Shown piece after piece: positions 1 to 4,810 of a stretch of 6,284 nucleotides of DNA. This stretch comes from Phycisphaerae bacterium. Its GTDB lineage: Bacteria; Planctomycetota; Phycisphaerae; Sedimentisphaerales; SG8-4. Positions within the stretch are counted from its first letter, which is position 1, and every line of letters starts with the position of its first letter. Made by a program: the position numbers and the translations under genes. The notes beneath the pieces are model-generated. The model did not search any database and was not told the DNA's origin. It was given only the letters and a program-made list of their open reading frames with translations. The stretch spans positions 1-6,284 of the forward strand of contig JAUVYQ010000142.1 in assembly GCA_030603035.1 (NCBI GenBank). Reading direction: 5' to 3'.

Positions 1-23
1 GGTAGCCTTTTAAAGGCCAAATT

Positions 24-101
24 TCACAATTTCACAGGGTATATGACTACTAATACTAACTAGTGTATCGTATAGTATTAATATGGGCTGTGAAATTGTG
101 A
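24..101. repeat. Nested inverted repeat upstream of the first gene
   Basis: A perfect 14-bp inverted repeat is formed by 24-37 (TCACAATTTCACAG) and 88-101. A second perfect 7-bp pair, TAATACT at 51-57 and AGTATTA at 74-80, lies inside it. The left arm is also a direct repeat, ATTTCACA at 21-28 and 29-36. The right arm runs into the GAGG ribosome binding site (100-103) of the gene at 114. No T-run follows, so it is not an intrinsic terminator. It could be a pair of operator sites around a promoter or an mRNA hairpin controlling translation; the choice is inference. Confidence 0.7.
43..71 (+). promoter_or_regulatory. Weak candidate promoter inside the inverted repeat
   Basis: ATGACT (43-48) and TATCGT (66-71) each match the sigma-70 boxes at 4 of 6 positions with a 17-bp spacer, and both lie between the arms of the inverted repeat. 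TATAGT at 71-76 is a better -10 but has no -35 at the right distance. Transcription could instead enter from the left, outside the window. Confidence 0.25.
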
Positions 102-113
102 GGTTTGAAGCTT

Positions 114-557
114 ATGGGTTCAATACCAAGTTTTGACCCCGGTACGTTCGAGTTCGGTTTTGACTGCGACGAATGTCAAACCGGACCACGCCCTTGTTTT
201 CTGCCAGGCTCGACGCCGAAATACGTAAAGCTAACGGTCTACACCAACGGCACGTCAATCGCGTCATACATACTTCAGCAGCGTCTTCCCTGGACCTGCC
301 AATACGGGCATGAGCTAATTTTGGGCCGGTGGGTTTGGTGGGGTTCATCGTTGGCGTTGCCTGACTGGAAACTAATTTGCCGGATATGGTGGTTTGTTGA
401 TGCCGTCCTTCACCGCTCGTTCAACTACTTTAGTGCACCATCTTGTCAAACCAACGTGCCAAATCTTGAGCTCAGTGGTGACAAGGCCGGCGATTACGCA
501 CTAATCACCTGGGATAACCGCATCGACCAAGCCGCTTACGATGCTCAGTTTATATAA
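114..557 (+). CDS. Hypothetical Cys/Trp-rich protein, 147 residues
   Basis: I do not recognise the family. The start is taken as ATG 114 because GAGG at 100-103 lies 10 bases upstream; an in-frame TTG at 105 would add three residues but would sit directly on that site. The protein has a CxxC pair (C18, C21) followed by C28 and C62, which could bind zinc or form disulfides, and a Trp-rich middle (W73, W75, W76, W85, W92, W93). No clear signal peptide or membrane segment is visible; the Trp-rich part alternates with charged residues. The TAA stop is followed directly and in the same frame by the next ORF. Its place before structural-type genes suggests a virion or accessory role, which is inference only. 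Confidence 0.6.
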   Translation: MGSIPSFDPGTFEFGFDCDECQTGPRPCFLPGSTPKYVKLTVYTNGTSIASYILQQRLPWTCQYGHELILGRWVWWGSSLALPDWKLICRIWWFVDAVLHRSFNYFSAPSCQTNVPNLELSGDKAGDYALITWDNRIDQAAYDAQFI

Positions 558-740
558 ATGCCTTTTGATGCAGGACAAAACGACTACGAGGATCTCGTCA
601 TCAGGGACTATGGTATGGTACCTGTGGACGAAACGCTGACGGAGCGCGTTTACCCAGGAGACGGCAGGATTAATTTCAAGTTTGCGAATCCCCGGGCAGC
701 GATAAATATTTTGATTGACTTCGATCCTGCCGAGATGTAG
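558..740 (+). CDS. Hypothetical 60-residue protein or C-terminal extension of the preceding gene
   Basis: ATG 558 follows immediately after TAA 555-557 of the preceding gene and is in the same reading frame, so one stop codon separates the two. No purine-rich ribosome binding site precedes it. Translation would need coupling across the TAAATG junction or readthrough of the stop; alternatively the two were one 208-codon gene broken by a nonsense mutation. The product is acidic and soluble-looking (rich in D and E, no hydrophobic segment) and I do not recognise it. The last codons and the TAG stop overlap the promoter at 715-743. It could also be untranslated; certainty is limited. Confidence 0.45.
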   Translation: MPFDAGQNDYEDLVIRDYGMVPVDETLTERVYPGDGRINFKFANPRAAINILIDFDPAEM

Positions 741-743
741 AAT
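715..743 (+). promoter_or_regulatory. Sigma-70-type promoter TTGACT-17-TAGAAT
   Basis: TTGACT (715-720) and TAGAAT (738-743) each match consensus at 5 of 6 positions with an exact 17-bp spacer. The -10 box overlaps the TAG stop of the ORF ending at 740. The predicted transcription start near 750 lies only about 30 bp before the terminator hairpin at 780, so the leader has the layout of an attenuator in front of the operon that begins at 847. Confidence 0.6.
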
Positions 744-779
744 CTTATTTACGAATAGGCCAGTAGTTCCTCCAGCAAG

Positions 780-817
780 CTCGGTCACGTCGACGTGCGT
801 GACCGAGTTTCTTTTTT
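780..817 (+). terminator. Intrinsic terminator / candidate attenuator
   Basis: A perfect 10-bp stem (780-789 with 798-807, CTCGGTCACG) closes an 8-nt loop and is followed by TTTC and a run of six T (812-817), a textbook rho-independent terminator. It lies between the promoter at 715-743 and the ribosome binding site at 832-837. The 29 bp left before ATG 847 have no room for another promoter, so the downstream operon must be reached by readthrough or antitermination. Confidence 0.85.
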
Positions 818-846
818 GTCACGTCACAAAGAAAGGACGGTGCAAA

Positions 847-1545
847 ATGGCACTAGTAAGATATGGTGGCGGAATCGTTCAAATGAGCGGCAGTATTGCC
901 GGTGACACCTTTGCGAGAAACAGGTACGGCAACTACGCGCGGGCAAGAACAAAGCCCATCAATCCCAACACCAACGATCAAAACGCCGTTAGAGCGGCCG
1001 TCGCAATGTTGACTGAGCGATGGATCGAGACGCTGACCGCCCTCCAGAGAACCGCGTGGGGTTTGTACGCTTCAAACGTAGTGATGAAGAACCGTTTAGG
1101 TGAATCAGTCCATCTTACAGGCTTCAATCACTACATCAGGAGCAACGCCAACAGGGCACGCTGGGGATTCGCAACTATTGACGACGGCCCCGTAGTCTTT
1201 GAGTTACCGGACAAAGACCCGGCCTTCGCATTCACCGCATCCGAGGCAACGCAAAACTTTACAATCGCCTATAACGCTGCTCTTGAATGGGCTAACGAAA
1301 CAGGCGGCTCTTTCTGGTTACAAGGCGGGCTGCCACAAAACGTTACCCGAAACTTCTACGCTGGCCCGTGGCGTCGCATCCTGCGAATCTCCGGGGCCGA
1401 TGGTGCACCGCCGGCATCCCCGCACGTCACAAACAACTGGATAGCAATAGCAGAGGGTCAACGTATCTGGCTAAGAGGGCGAATCGAGCGAAAAGACGCC
1501 AGAATTAGTGAGCCAATGATCACACAAGTCATCGTAGGAGCATAA
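847..1545 (+). CDS. Putative phage structural-type protein, 232 residues
   Basis: ATG 847 is preceded by AAAGGA (832-837) at a spacing of 9 bases. The N-terminus carries a compact Gly-rich motif, RYGGGIVQMSGSIAG, then FARNRYGNYARA. A helical stretch with LTALQRTAW and then SVHLTGFNHYIRSN follows, and the C-terminal half looks like beta-sandwich sequence. From memory, this order of motifs recurs in hypothetical proteins of phages and prophages, often near virion genes, but I cannot name a characterised member. The first 25 or so residues are clearly related to those of the 94-residue protein at 2574-2858, so the two are paralogues by their N-terminal module. It is the first gene of the operon running to 3758. 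A virion structural role is likely but unproven. Confidence 0.75.
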   Translation: MALVRYGGGIVQMSGSIAGDTFARNRYGNYARARTKPINPNTNDQNAVRAAVAMLTERWIETLTALQRTAWGLYASNVVMKNRLGESVHLTGFNHYIRSNANRARWGFATIDDGPVVFELPDKDPAFAFTASEATQNFTIAYNAALEWANETGGSFWLQGGLPQNVTRNFYAGPWRRILRISGADGAPPASPHVTNNWIAIAEGQRIWLRGRIERKDARISEPMITQVIVGA

Positions 1546-1547
1546 CC

Positions 1548-1865
1548 ATGCCACGAGATATAACAGACTGTTTAGTTTACTGCTCAGACTGTGGCTGTCG
1601 GCTCGAAAGAAATGGTATCTGCCGAATCTGCGGGCATATTGATATTCCACTGTTGCCGGGGATGGTCCCTGACCTGGCCAGTCTGTCGCAACAAGCTGCG
1701 ACCGCAATACTGACCGGCCCGGAATGTCAGCTGACTCTTGGCAACGTCACAACCGCCAACAGTGCGACCGTTGCAGTGGATCTAATTATCAGCAGTGATC
1801 CGGTCACGGGGACACAGCTTGCTATCGGAGATCCGGTTAACGTCGAGGTTTCGTTAGGGCCGTAA
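1548..1865 (+). CDS. Zinc-ribbon plus PASTA-domain protein, 105 residues
   Basis: AGGAG (1536-1540) lies 7 bases before ATG 1548, two bases after the preceding stop. The N-terminus is a short zinc ribbon with C12-x2-C15 and C25-x2-C28, with C8, C17 and H30 nearby. From about residue 40 to the end the sequence fits a single PASTA domain: it opens with VPDL, then a helix rich in A and S, then VTTANSATVAV and IISSDPVTGTQ, and closes with NVEVSLG. PASTA domains in Ser/Thr kinases and penicillin-binding proteins bind peptidoglycan or beta-lactams; single copies also occur in surface and virion proteins. There is no signal peptide or membrane segment, so a virion or cell-wall-contact role fits the neighbouring fibre-like gene. 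The domain calls are by eye. Confidence 0.8.
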   Translation: MPRDITDCLVYCSDCGCRLERNGICRICGHIDIPLLPGMVPDLASLSQQAATAILTGPECQLTLGNVTTANSATVAVDLIISSDPVTGTQLAIGDPVNVEVSLGP

Positions 1866-1867
1866 TT

Positions 1868-2374
1868 GTGCAGTGGCTAATTGACATCATCAAGGAATGG
1901 ATCCAGGCCCAGGGCTACGCCTTAGAGTCATGGGTACTGGCTAAAGGCTACGCTACCGAAGCATGGGTCGCGGCCCAGATCTTCGTCTTATTTTCATGGG
2001 TCGTTGATCAACACTACTTAACTACGAGCTTTGTCGATCGCGGAGACCCCGCGGCCCACGACTTTATCAAGACTGACTTTACTAGAGACGGTGCCTGGCA
2101 CGAATTAGATCTCTCTGGTATTGTCCCTGCTGGTGCAAAGGCTGTCTCTCTCGCCTTAACTATCAGAAGTTCCACAGTTATGGCTCTTTGTAAATTCCGC
2201 ACAAAAGGCAACGCAAATGAAATCAACAGGTCAATGGCCTGGACCCAAGTAGCCAACATTTGGGTTGGTAATGATTTAGTAGTTCCCCTTTCATCCGACA
2301 GGAAAATCGAGTACAATATCGCAAATATCGTGTGGACGTTTATAAAGCTAAACGTCAAGGGATGGTGGTTATAA
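1868..2374 (+). CDS. Fibre-like protein with 11-residue repeats, 168 residues
   Basis: The start is GTG 1868, three bases after the preceding TAA, with a weak TAGGG upstream. Residues 10-53 are four copies of an 11-residue repeat of pattern x-W-[I/V]-x-[A/D]-[Q/K]-x-[Y/F]-x-x-x, with Trp exactly at 11, 22, 33 and 44 and Phe55 in the next register. Hendecad periodicity is typical of right-handed coiled coils or regular helical stalks, and GYAT/AWV-type repeats are familiar from phage tail fibres. Residues about 58-168 look like a beta-rich head domain (WHELDLSGIVPAGAKAV, then a C-terminal VKGWWL), as in many small receptor-binding or fibre-tip domains. A host-contact role is the best guess; it is short for a tail fibre and could be a decoration or non-tailed-virus spike. 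The stop overlaps the next ATG (TAATG). Confidence 0.75.
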   Translation: MQWLIDIIKEWIQAQGYALESWVLAKGYATEAWVAAQIFVLFSWVVDQHYLTTSFVDRGDPAAHDFIKTDFTRDGAWHELDLSGIVPAGAKAVSLALTIRSSTVMALCKFRTKGNANEINRSMAWTQVANIWVGNDLVVPLSSDRKIEYNIANIVWTFIKLNVKGWWL

Positions 2375-2574
2375 TGGCTGAGAGAGATGAACTATACAAA
2401 CAATTCGGACCGATACTCTTAGAAGCACAGGTACTCGTCCTGCTGGAACAAATCAATATTCTCAGGAACAACCAGGGCATGCCCGAGATCACAGAGCAGG
2501 ACTTAATAGATTCGCTTAATAATCATCTCAGTGAGATCGAGCCTTACGACTGGATGTCAGAGGATAATCCGTAA
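2374..2574 (+). CDS. Small acidic hypothetical protein, 66 residues
   Basis: ATG 2374 overlaps the preceding TAA as TAATG, and AAGGGA (2357-2362) lies 11 bases upstream. An in-frame ATG at 2332 would fall well inside the preceding gene and was rejected. The product looks mostly helical, is strongly acidic (many E and D, ending SEDNP), and has a Leu/Ile-rich amphipathic stretch at about residues 14-30. No Cys pair, signal peptide or membrane segment is present. Its own stop again overlaps the next start as TAATG. Small acidic proteins in phage operons may be chaperones or assembly factors, but nothing here shows the role. I do not recognise it. Confidence 0.7.
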   Translation: MAERDELYKQFGPILLEAQVLVLLEQINILRNNQGMPEITEQDLIDSLNNHLSEIEPYDWMSEDNP

Positions 2575-2858
2575 TGGCAATACTAAGACTATGTGGCGGA
2601 ATCGTCGATATCACCGGCTCGTTTGCCGGCTCGTATTTTCATCGTGACAAGTACGGCATCCACCTATCCTCGAAGCCACGTCACGTCCAGCAGCTTACGC
2701 CGGCACAACGCATACAACGCAACGCCTTTATTACAGCGAGAGCCTTCAGTCACGATCCGAGATTCGTCAGCTACAATATTTACCGGGTGCTCAACGGCCT
2801 GCCGCCACAGGCACCGCCACCTGAATACCAGATACCAAACCTTCAAGGACCGGAGTAA
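2574..2858 (+). CDS. Short paralogue of the 847-1545 protein, 94 residues
   Basis: ATG 2574 forms TAATG with the preceding stop; AGAGGA (2559-2564) is 9 bases upstream. The N-terminus, MAILRLCGGIVDITGSFAG then YFHRDKYG, matches the start of the protein at 847 (MALVRYGGGIVQMSGSIAG, TFARNRYG) position by position. After that the two diverge, and this protein keeps only a helical middle and a Pro-rich end with four prolines around PPQAPPPEY. It lacks the C-terminal beta part of the longer protein. It may be a minor version of the same virion component, or a family that shares only the N-terminal module. The length is natural: the frame is clean and the next gene starts 5 bases on, so truncation is not needed to explain it. 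Confidence 0.75.
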   Translation: MAILRLCGGIVDITGSFAGSYFHRDKYGIHLSSKPRHVQQLTPAQRIQRNAFITARAFSHDPRFVSYNIYRVLNGLPPQAPPPEYQIPNLQGPE

Positions 2859-2862
2859 TCAA

Positions 2863-3261
2863 ATGTGGAACACAATCAAAAACCTTTTCAATCACGAGCG
2901 ATACCAGACAATCGCTATACTAATTTCCACTATGCTTTTGCTCTGGTGCTATGCATGTGAGTCGAAAGTGACTTCCTTGAAGTCACCAGACCGCCAGGTA
3001 ACGCGTAAAGAGCTCCGGGCCGAGCTAGACTACCTCTTAGCCGAAGCTGACTATCGTTTCGACAAACTCGACCAAATTGACGCATTTAAACAAACCGTCT
3101 TCGAGCATATGCTTCTCTGGTCGCAGACAGGTACCATCAATCCAATGGGAGTCATCGCTTCTTTGCTTGCTGTACTTGGTGTCGGAGCAACTGTTGACAA
3201 CGTGCGCAAACGCGCGGACCTTAAAACAGAGAAAACCAAAAATGCCGGAACAAATGAGTAA
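2863..3261 (+). CDS. Membrane protein with N- and C-terminal hydrophobic segments, holin-like layout, 132 residues
   Basis: CGGAG (2851-2855) is 7 bases before ATG 2863. Residues 15-31 are strongly hydrophobic and end in WCYAC; C32 could be a lipobox cysteine, but C29 at -3 is atypical. A charged helical part follows (about 44-88, many E, K and D), then a second hydrophobic segment (94-111, PMGVIASLLAVLGVGATV), and a basic cytosolic-type tail NVRKR. Two membrane segments around a charged helix in a late-type phage operon suggest a holin- or spanin-like lysis protein, but no lysin gene is visible, so this is inference. The last residues, DLKTEKTKNA (119-128), recur almost unchanged at the end of the next protein. 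The end of the gene contains the start of the next one. Confidence 0.75.
   Translation: MWNTIKNLFNHERYQTIAILISTMLLLWCYACESKVTSLKSPDRQVTRKELRAELDYLLAEADYRFDKLDQIDAFKQTVFEHMLLWSQTGTINPMGVIASLLAVLGVGATVDNVRKRADLKTEKTKNAGTNE
3215..3246 (+). repeat. Copy 1 of the shared C-terminal tail / start-codon module
   Basis: These 32 bases match 3402-3433 at 26 positions. They encode DLKTEKTKNA at the end of the membrane protein and, in the +1 frame, contain ATG 3242, the probable start of the next gene. Five of the six differences from the other copy are in third codon positions and the sixth gives Thr/Ser, so it is the amino acid sequence that is kept. Confidence 0.8.
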
Positions 3262-3451
3262 TTTACTTTGCTGTCCATTCTGTTTTGAAAGCTGGGACAA
3301 TATAGGCAACGACAGAAAAGAATGCCAAGAATGCGGTGATGATGTATGTGAGGAATGTATTGAAGATGGATTATGCCCTGATTGTGTTGCTAAAAGGCTA
3401 ACGGACCTCAAAACCGAAAAATCAAAGAATGCCCAACCAGCAAACCCGTAA
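3242..3451 (+). CDS. Small zinc-binding protein with four CxxC pairs, 69 residues
   Basis: The start is ATG 3242 or ATG 3254. I chose 3242 because the next gene starts at exactly the same place within the duplicated junction; ATG 3254 would give the overlap ATGAGTAA with the preceding stop and remains possible. Ribosome binding is weak in both cases (CAGAG at 3227-3231, or GGAA before 3254), which suits translational coupling. Four CxxC pairs, C11/C14, C28/C31, C36/C39 and C45/C48, can hold two zinc ions, as in treble-clef, double zinc-ribbon or RING-like folds. No catalytic domain is attached. The tail DLKTEKSKNA (55-64) repeats the end of the preceding membrane protein although the bodies are unrelated. 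A role as an adaptor or nucleic-acid-binding protein is inference. Confidence 0.75.
   Translation: MPEQMSNLLCCPFCFESWDNIGNDRKECQECGDDVCEECIEDGLCPDCVAKRLTDLKTEKSKNAQPANP
3402..3433 (+). repeat. Copy 2 of the shared C-terminal tail / start-codon module
   Basis: This is the partner of 3215-3246. It encodes DLKTEKSKNA at the end of the four-CxxC protein and contains ATG 3429 of the HNH gene. The distance from CGGACC to the embedded ATG is 27 bases in both copies. Confidence 0.8.
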
Positions 3452-3758
3452 GATTCAGCTTACGCACGGCAAGTCTGCCATCGTTGACGCAGATCGGTAC
3501 AATGAACTTAACCAATACACCTGGCGGGCAGTCAAAAGTGACTATCACTGGTACGCGATTCGCCGATTCACCATTGGGGGACGTACCAGGACTATCAAGA
3601 TGCACCGTCAAATCGCAAACACTCCACTTGATATGGTATGTCATCACAAAAACGGATACTCTTTGGACAATCGCATAGACAACCTTCAGAACCTTTACCC
3701 CTTAGCTCATAAGATGCACCACCAGCTTTTACGTCATTGCAAAAAACAATCTTCTTGA
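3429..3758 (+). CDS. HNH endonuclease, small phage type, 109 residues
   Basis: ATG 3429 lies inside the end of the preceding gene (23-base overlap) and has no strong ribosome binding site. The N-terminal part (KIQLTHGKSAIVDADRYNEL, then W32, then Y42-AIRR) matches the small beta domain that precedes the nuclease in free-standing phage HNH proteins. The HNH core follows: MHR at 58-60, VCHHKNG at 70-76 with H73 as the likely catalytic general base, LDNR at 79-82 with N81, and DNL at 84-86. H72 stands where many relatives have Asp; His is also known there. Such enzymes nick or cut DNA and often act as homing endonucleases, or in phage DNA packaging when next to terminase, which is not seen here. 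The length is complete. It closes the operon; TGA overlaps the next promoter. Confidence 0.88.
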   Translation: MPNQQTRKIQLTHGKSAIVDADRYNELNQYTWRAVKSDYHWYAIRRFTIGGRTRTIKMHRQIANTPLDMVCHHKNGYSLDNRIDNLQNLYPLAHKMHHQLLRHCKKQSS

Positions 3759-3783
3759 CAAAACCTTCTTTTTCTGCGTTACT
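3755..3783 (+). promoter_or_regulatory. Probable promoter for the gene at 3839
   Basis: A perfect TTGACA (3755-3760) is followed after 17 bp by GTTACT (3778-3783), which matches TATAAT at only 3 of 6 positions but is preceded by TGC, an extended -10 feature. The -35 overlaps the stop of the HNH gene. It would start transcription near 3790, about 50 bp before ATG 3839. Confidence 0.4.
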
Positions 3784-3838
3784 GCAAAATCAGGGACTCT
3801 ACCAGCTCAGCAGAACGATCCATTTTTGAGGTAACGCT

Positions 3839-4042
3839 ATGAAACACACAGGTTATGCACAAGCGAAACATTGTCGCTGGTGCCAAAAGCTATACTATGC
3901 ACTCAACCCCTACGGCAGAGACGGTTTCTGCTCAGCCAGGTGCAAGCAGGCCCACCATCGAGCATACAAAAAGTACGTTACGGCAAAACGCCTGGCAAAT
4001 AGCCTGGCTGCCACGTCTAAAGTAACGCGAAAGACTAAGTGA
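3839..4042 (+). CDS. Small zinc-finger protein of the FCSxxC type, 67 residues
   Basis: GAGG (3828-3831) lies 7 bases before ATG 3839, a good start. The sequence holds one zinc site, C12-x2-C15 and C31-x3-C35, in the arrangement CRWCQK ... GFCSARCKQAHHR that is common in small bacterial and phage zinc proteins. A strongly basic C-terminal helix follows (HHRAYKKYVTAKR) and the end KVTRKTK is basic too. This suggests nucleic-acid binding, for example as a small transcription or replication factor. It has its own probable promoter and is separated from the operon to its left by 80 bp. It stands next to the iteron-like repeats starting at 4200, so it is a candidate to bind them; that link is position-based inference only. 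Confidence 0.75.
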   Translation: MKHTGYAQAKHCRWCQKLYYALNPYGRDGFCSARCKQAHHRAYKKYVTAKRLANSLAATSKVTRKTK

Positions 4043-4199
4043 CACCGAGGGGATCCCGACAATAAAGCAGTTTACCCGTCTACAGTCGATTTTGAGTGCA
4101 ACTATCGAAATAAGCCGAAAAAGAGCCATATTTACTAAATGGAACAATACAACCAATTACCGGCAAACAGCGACCGAGAAAGAGAATGTACGCGACGTA

Positions 4200-4275
4200 C
4201 GAAGGGAAAATAACATTCGTGCGAAGGGAAAGTGACATTCGTGCGAAGGGAAAATAACATTCGTGCGAAGGGAAA
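4200..4275. repeat. Four 22-bp iteron-like tandem repeats
   Basis: The unit begins CGAAGGGAAA at 4200, 4222, 4244 and 4266, an exact 22-bp period. Copies 1 and 3 are identical (CGAAGGGAAAATAACATTCG then TG); copy 2 differs at two bases (GTG for ATA); copy 4 stops after the first ten bases. A degenerate copy may precede at about 4175. A 22-bp period is about two helical turns and is typical of plasmid and phage replication iterons, though no replication initiator gene is in the window. Confidence 0.85.
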
Positions 4276-4291
4276 GCAGCGAGCGAAACAA

Positions 4292-4505
4292 ATGGAATAA
4301 CCGGAAGTGGAGCGAGCGAAACAAAAACAGTAATCGAACAATCGCAACAAGGGGAGCGGACGTGAAAAATGGAACAACCGGAAATGGAGCGAACGTAACA
4401 ATATCCGGTACCCGAAAATCGAGACAGGGGGAGCGAGCGTGAAAAATGGAACAATCGGAAGTGGAACGAATCGCAACAAAAGGTATATTCGAAAATCGAG
4501 ACAGA
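4292..4505. repeat. Three 77-bp tandem repeats
   Basis: Units begin ATGGAA at 4292, 4369 and 4446, exactly 77 bp apart. Units 1 and 2 agree at 59 of 77 positions. Unit 3 agrees with unit 2 at 42 of its first 60 positions and then decays near 4505. Each unit holds GAGCG-type boxes. The period is not a multiple of three and the units contain stops, so they do not encode a peptide repeat. They directly follow the 22-bp repeats. Confidence 0.85.
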
Positions 4506-4557
4506 TGGAATCAATCACCAAAACCCTTCCCCACGCTGGTCTTTTTCTTTTTTCGTT

Positions 4558-4589
4558 CCGCCCTATCGGGCGGCTGGGGGAGTGCCCCC
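4558..4589. repeat. Two adjacent GC hairpins
   Basis: CCGCCC (4558-4563) pairs with GGGCGG (4568-4573) around TATC, and GGGGG (4576-4580) pairs with CCCCC (4585-4589) around AGTG. A T-rich stretch lies before, not after, them on the + strand, so they are not + strand terminators. They begin the hairpin-rich block. Confidence 0.6.
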
Positions 4590-4602
4590 GTCCCCCCCTA
4601 AA

Positions 4603-4671
4603 GCCCGCCGTCCATAGTTATCGCAACAAGTCGGTCCCACCCTAAAGGACTAAATCGCCAGGCCGGCGGGC
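4603..4671. repeat. Long-range 8-bp inverted repeat
   Basis: GCCCGCCG (4603-4610) is the exact reverse complement of 4664-4671. The 53-nt interval holds a weak AGTC/GACT pairing. It could form the base of a branched fold. Confidence 0.5.
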
Positions 4672-4677
4672 AAATAC

Positions 4678-4712
4678 AAAAAAAAGACAAAACGTCCCCG
4701 CTGCGCGGGGAC
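4678..4712 (-). terminator. Intrinsic terminator on the minus strand
   Basis: GTCCCCGC (4694-4701) pairs with GCGGGGAC (4705-4712) around TGC. Read leftward, the stem is followed by GTTTTGTC and a run of eight T (complement of A 4678-4685). This is a good rho-independent terminator for leftward transcription, yet no minus-strand gene lies to its right in the window. It may end a non-coding transcript from the hairpin block. Confidence 0.5.
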
Positions 4713-4778
4713 ATTCCCAGTTCGCAAGTCCTGTAAATTCGCCAGTTCATGCCGTGGTTAAGCCCCCGCCCCAACCCC

Positions 4779-4810
4779 GAACTGCTAATAGGCCGGCCAA
4801 TCAGCAGTTC
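4779..4810. repeat. Hairpin with palindromic loop
   Basis: GAACTGCT (4779-4786) pairs perfectly with AGCAGTTC (4803-4810). The 16-nt loop contains the 8-bp palindrome GGCCGGCC (4791-4798), which could form a small inner stem or a dimerising contact. The stem abuts the next hairpin, sharing position 4810. Confidence 0.65.

Noticed and set aside
5..17. GCCTTT-T-AAAGGC palindrome at the left edge
   Set aside because: Six-bp arms with a one-base centre could be part of a terminator or operator, but the context to the left is missing, so no call is made.
780..827. Antiterminator formed by GTCACGTC at 818-825, a repeat of 784-791
   Set aside because: It can pair with the 3' arm of the terminator, but it is transcribed only after the T-run, too late to influence termination; the pairing is also shorter.
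715..846. Upstream extension of the 847 gene to ATG 715
   Set aside because: The extension crosses the promoter and terminator hairpin; ATG 847 has a good AAAGGA site and begins the motif shared with the paralogue at 2574.
3077..3241. Upstream extension of the four-CxxC gene to ATG 3077
   Set aside because: This part lies inside the membrane-protein gene in another frame, has no ribosome binding site and is not protein-like compared with the Cys-rich part.
4200..4505. CRISPR array
   Set aside because: The 22-bp units are contiguous with no spacers, and the 77-bp units vary along their length rather than alternating fixed repeats and unique spacers.
4080..4521. Minus-strand frames of 128 and 144 codons across the repeats
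   Set aside because: They are translations of the purine-rich tandem repeats (long runs of S, F, R, L), lack ribosome binding sites and overlap each other in different frames.
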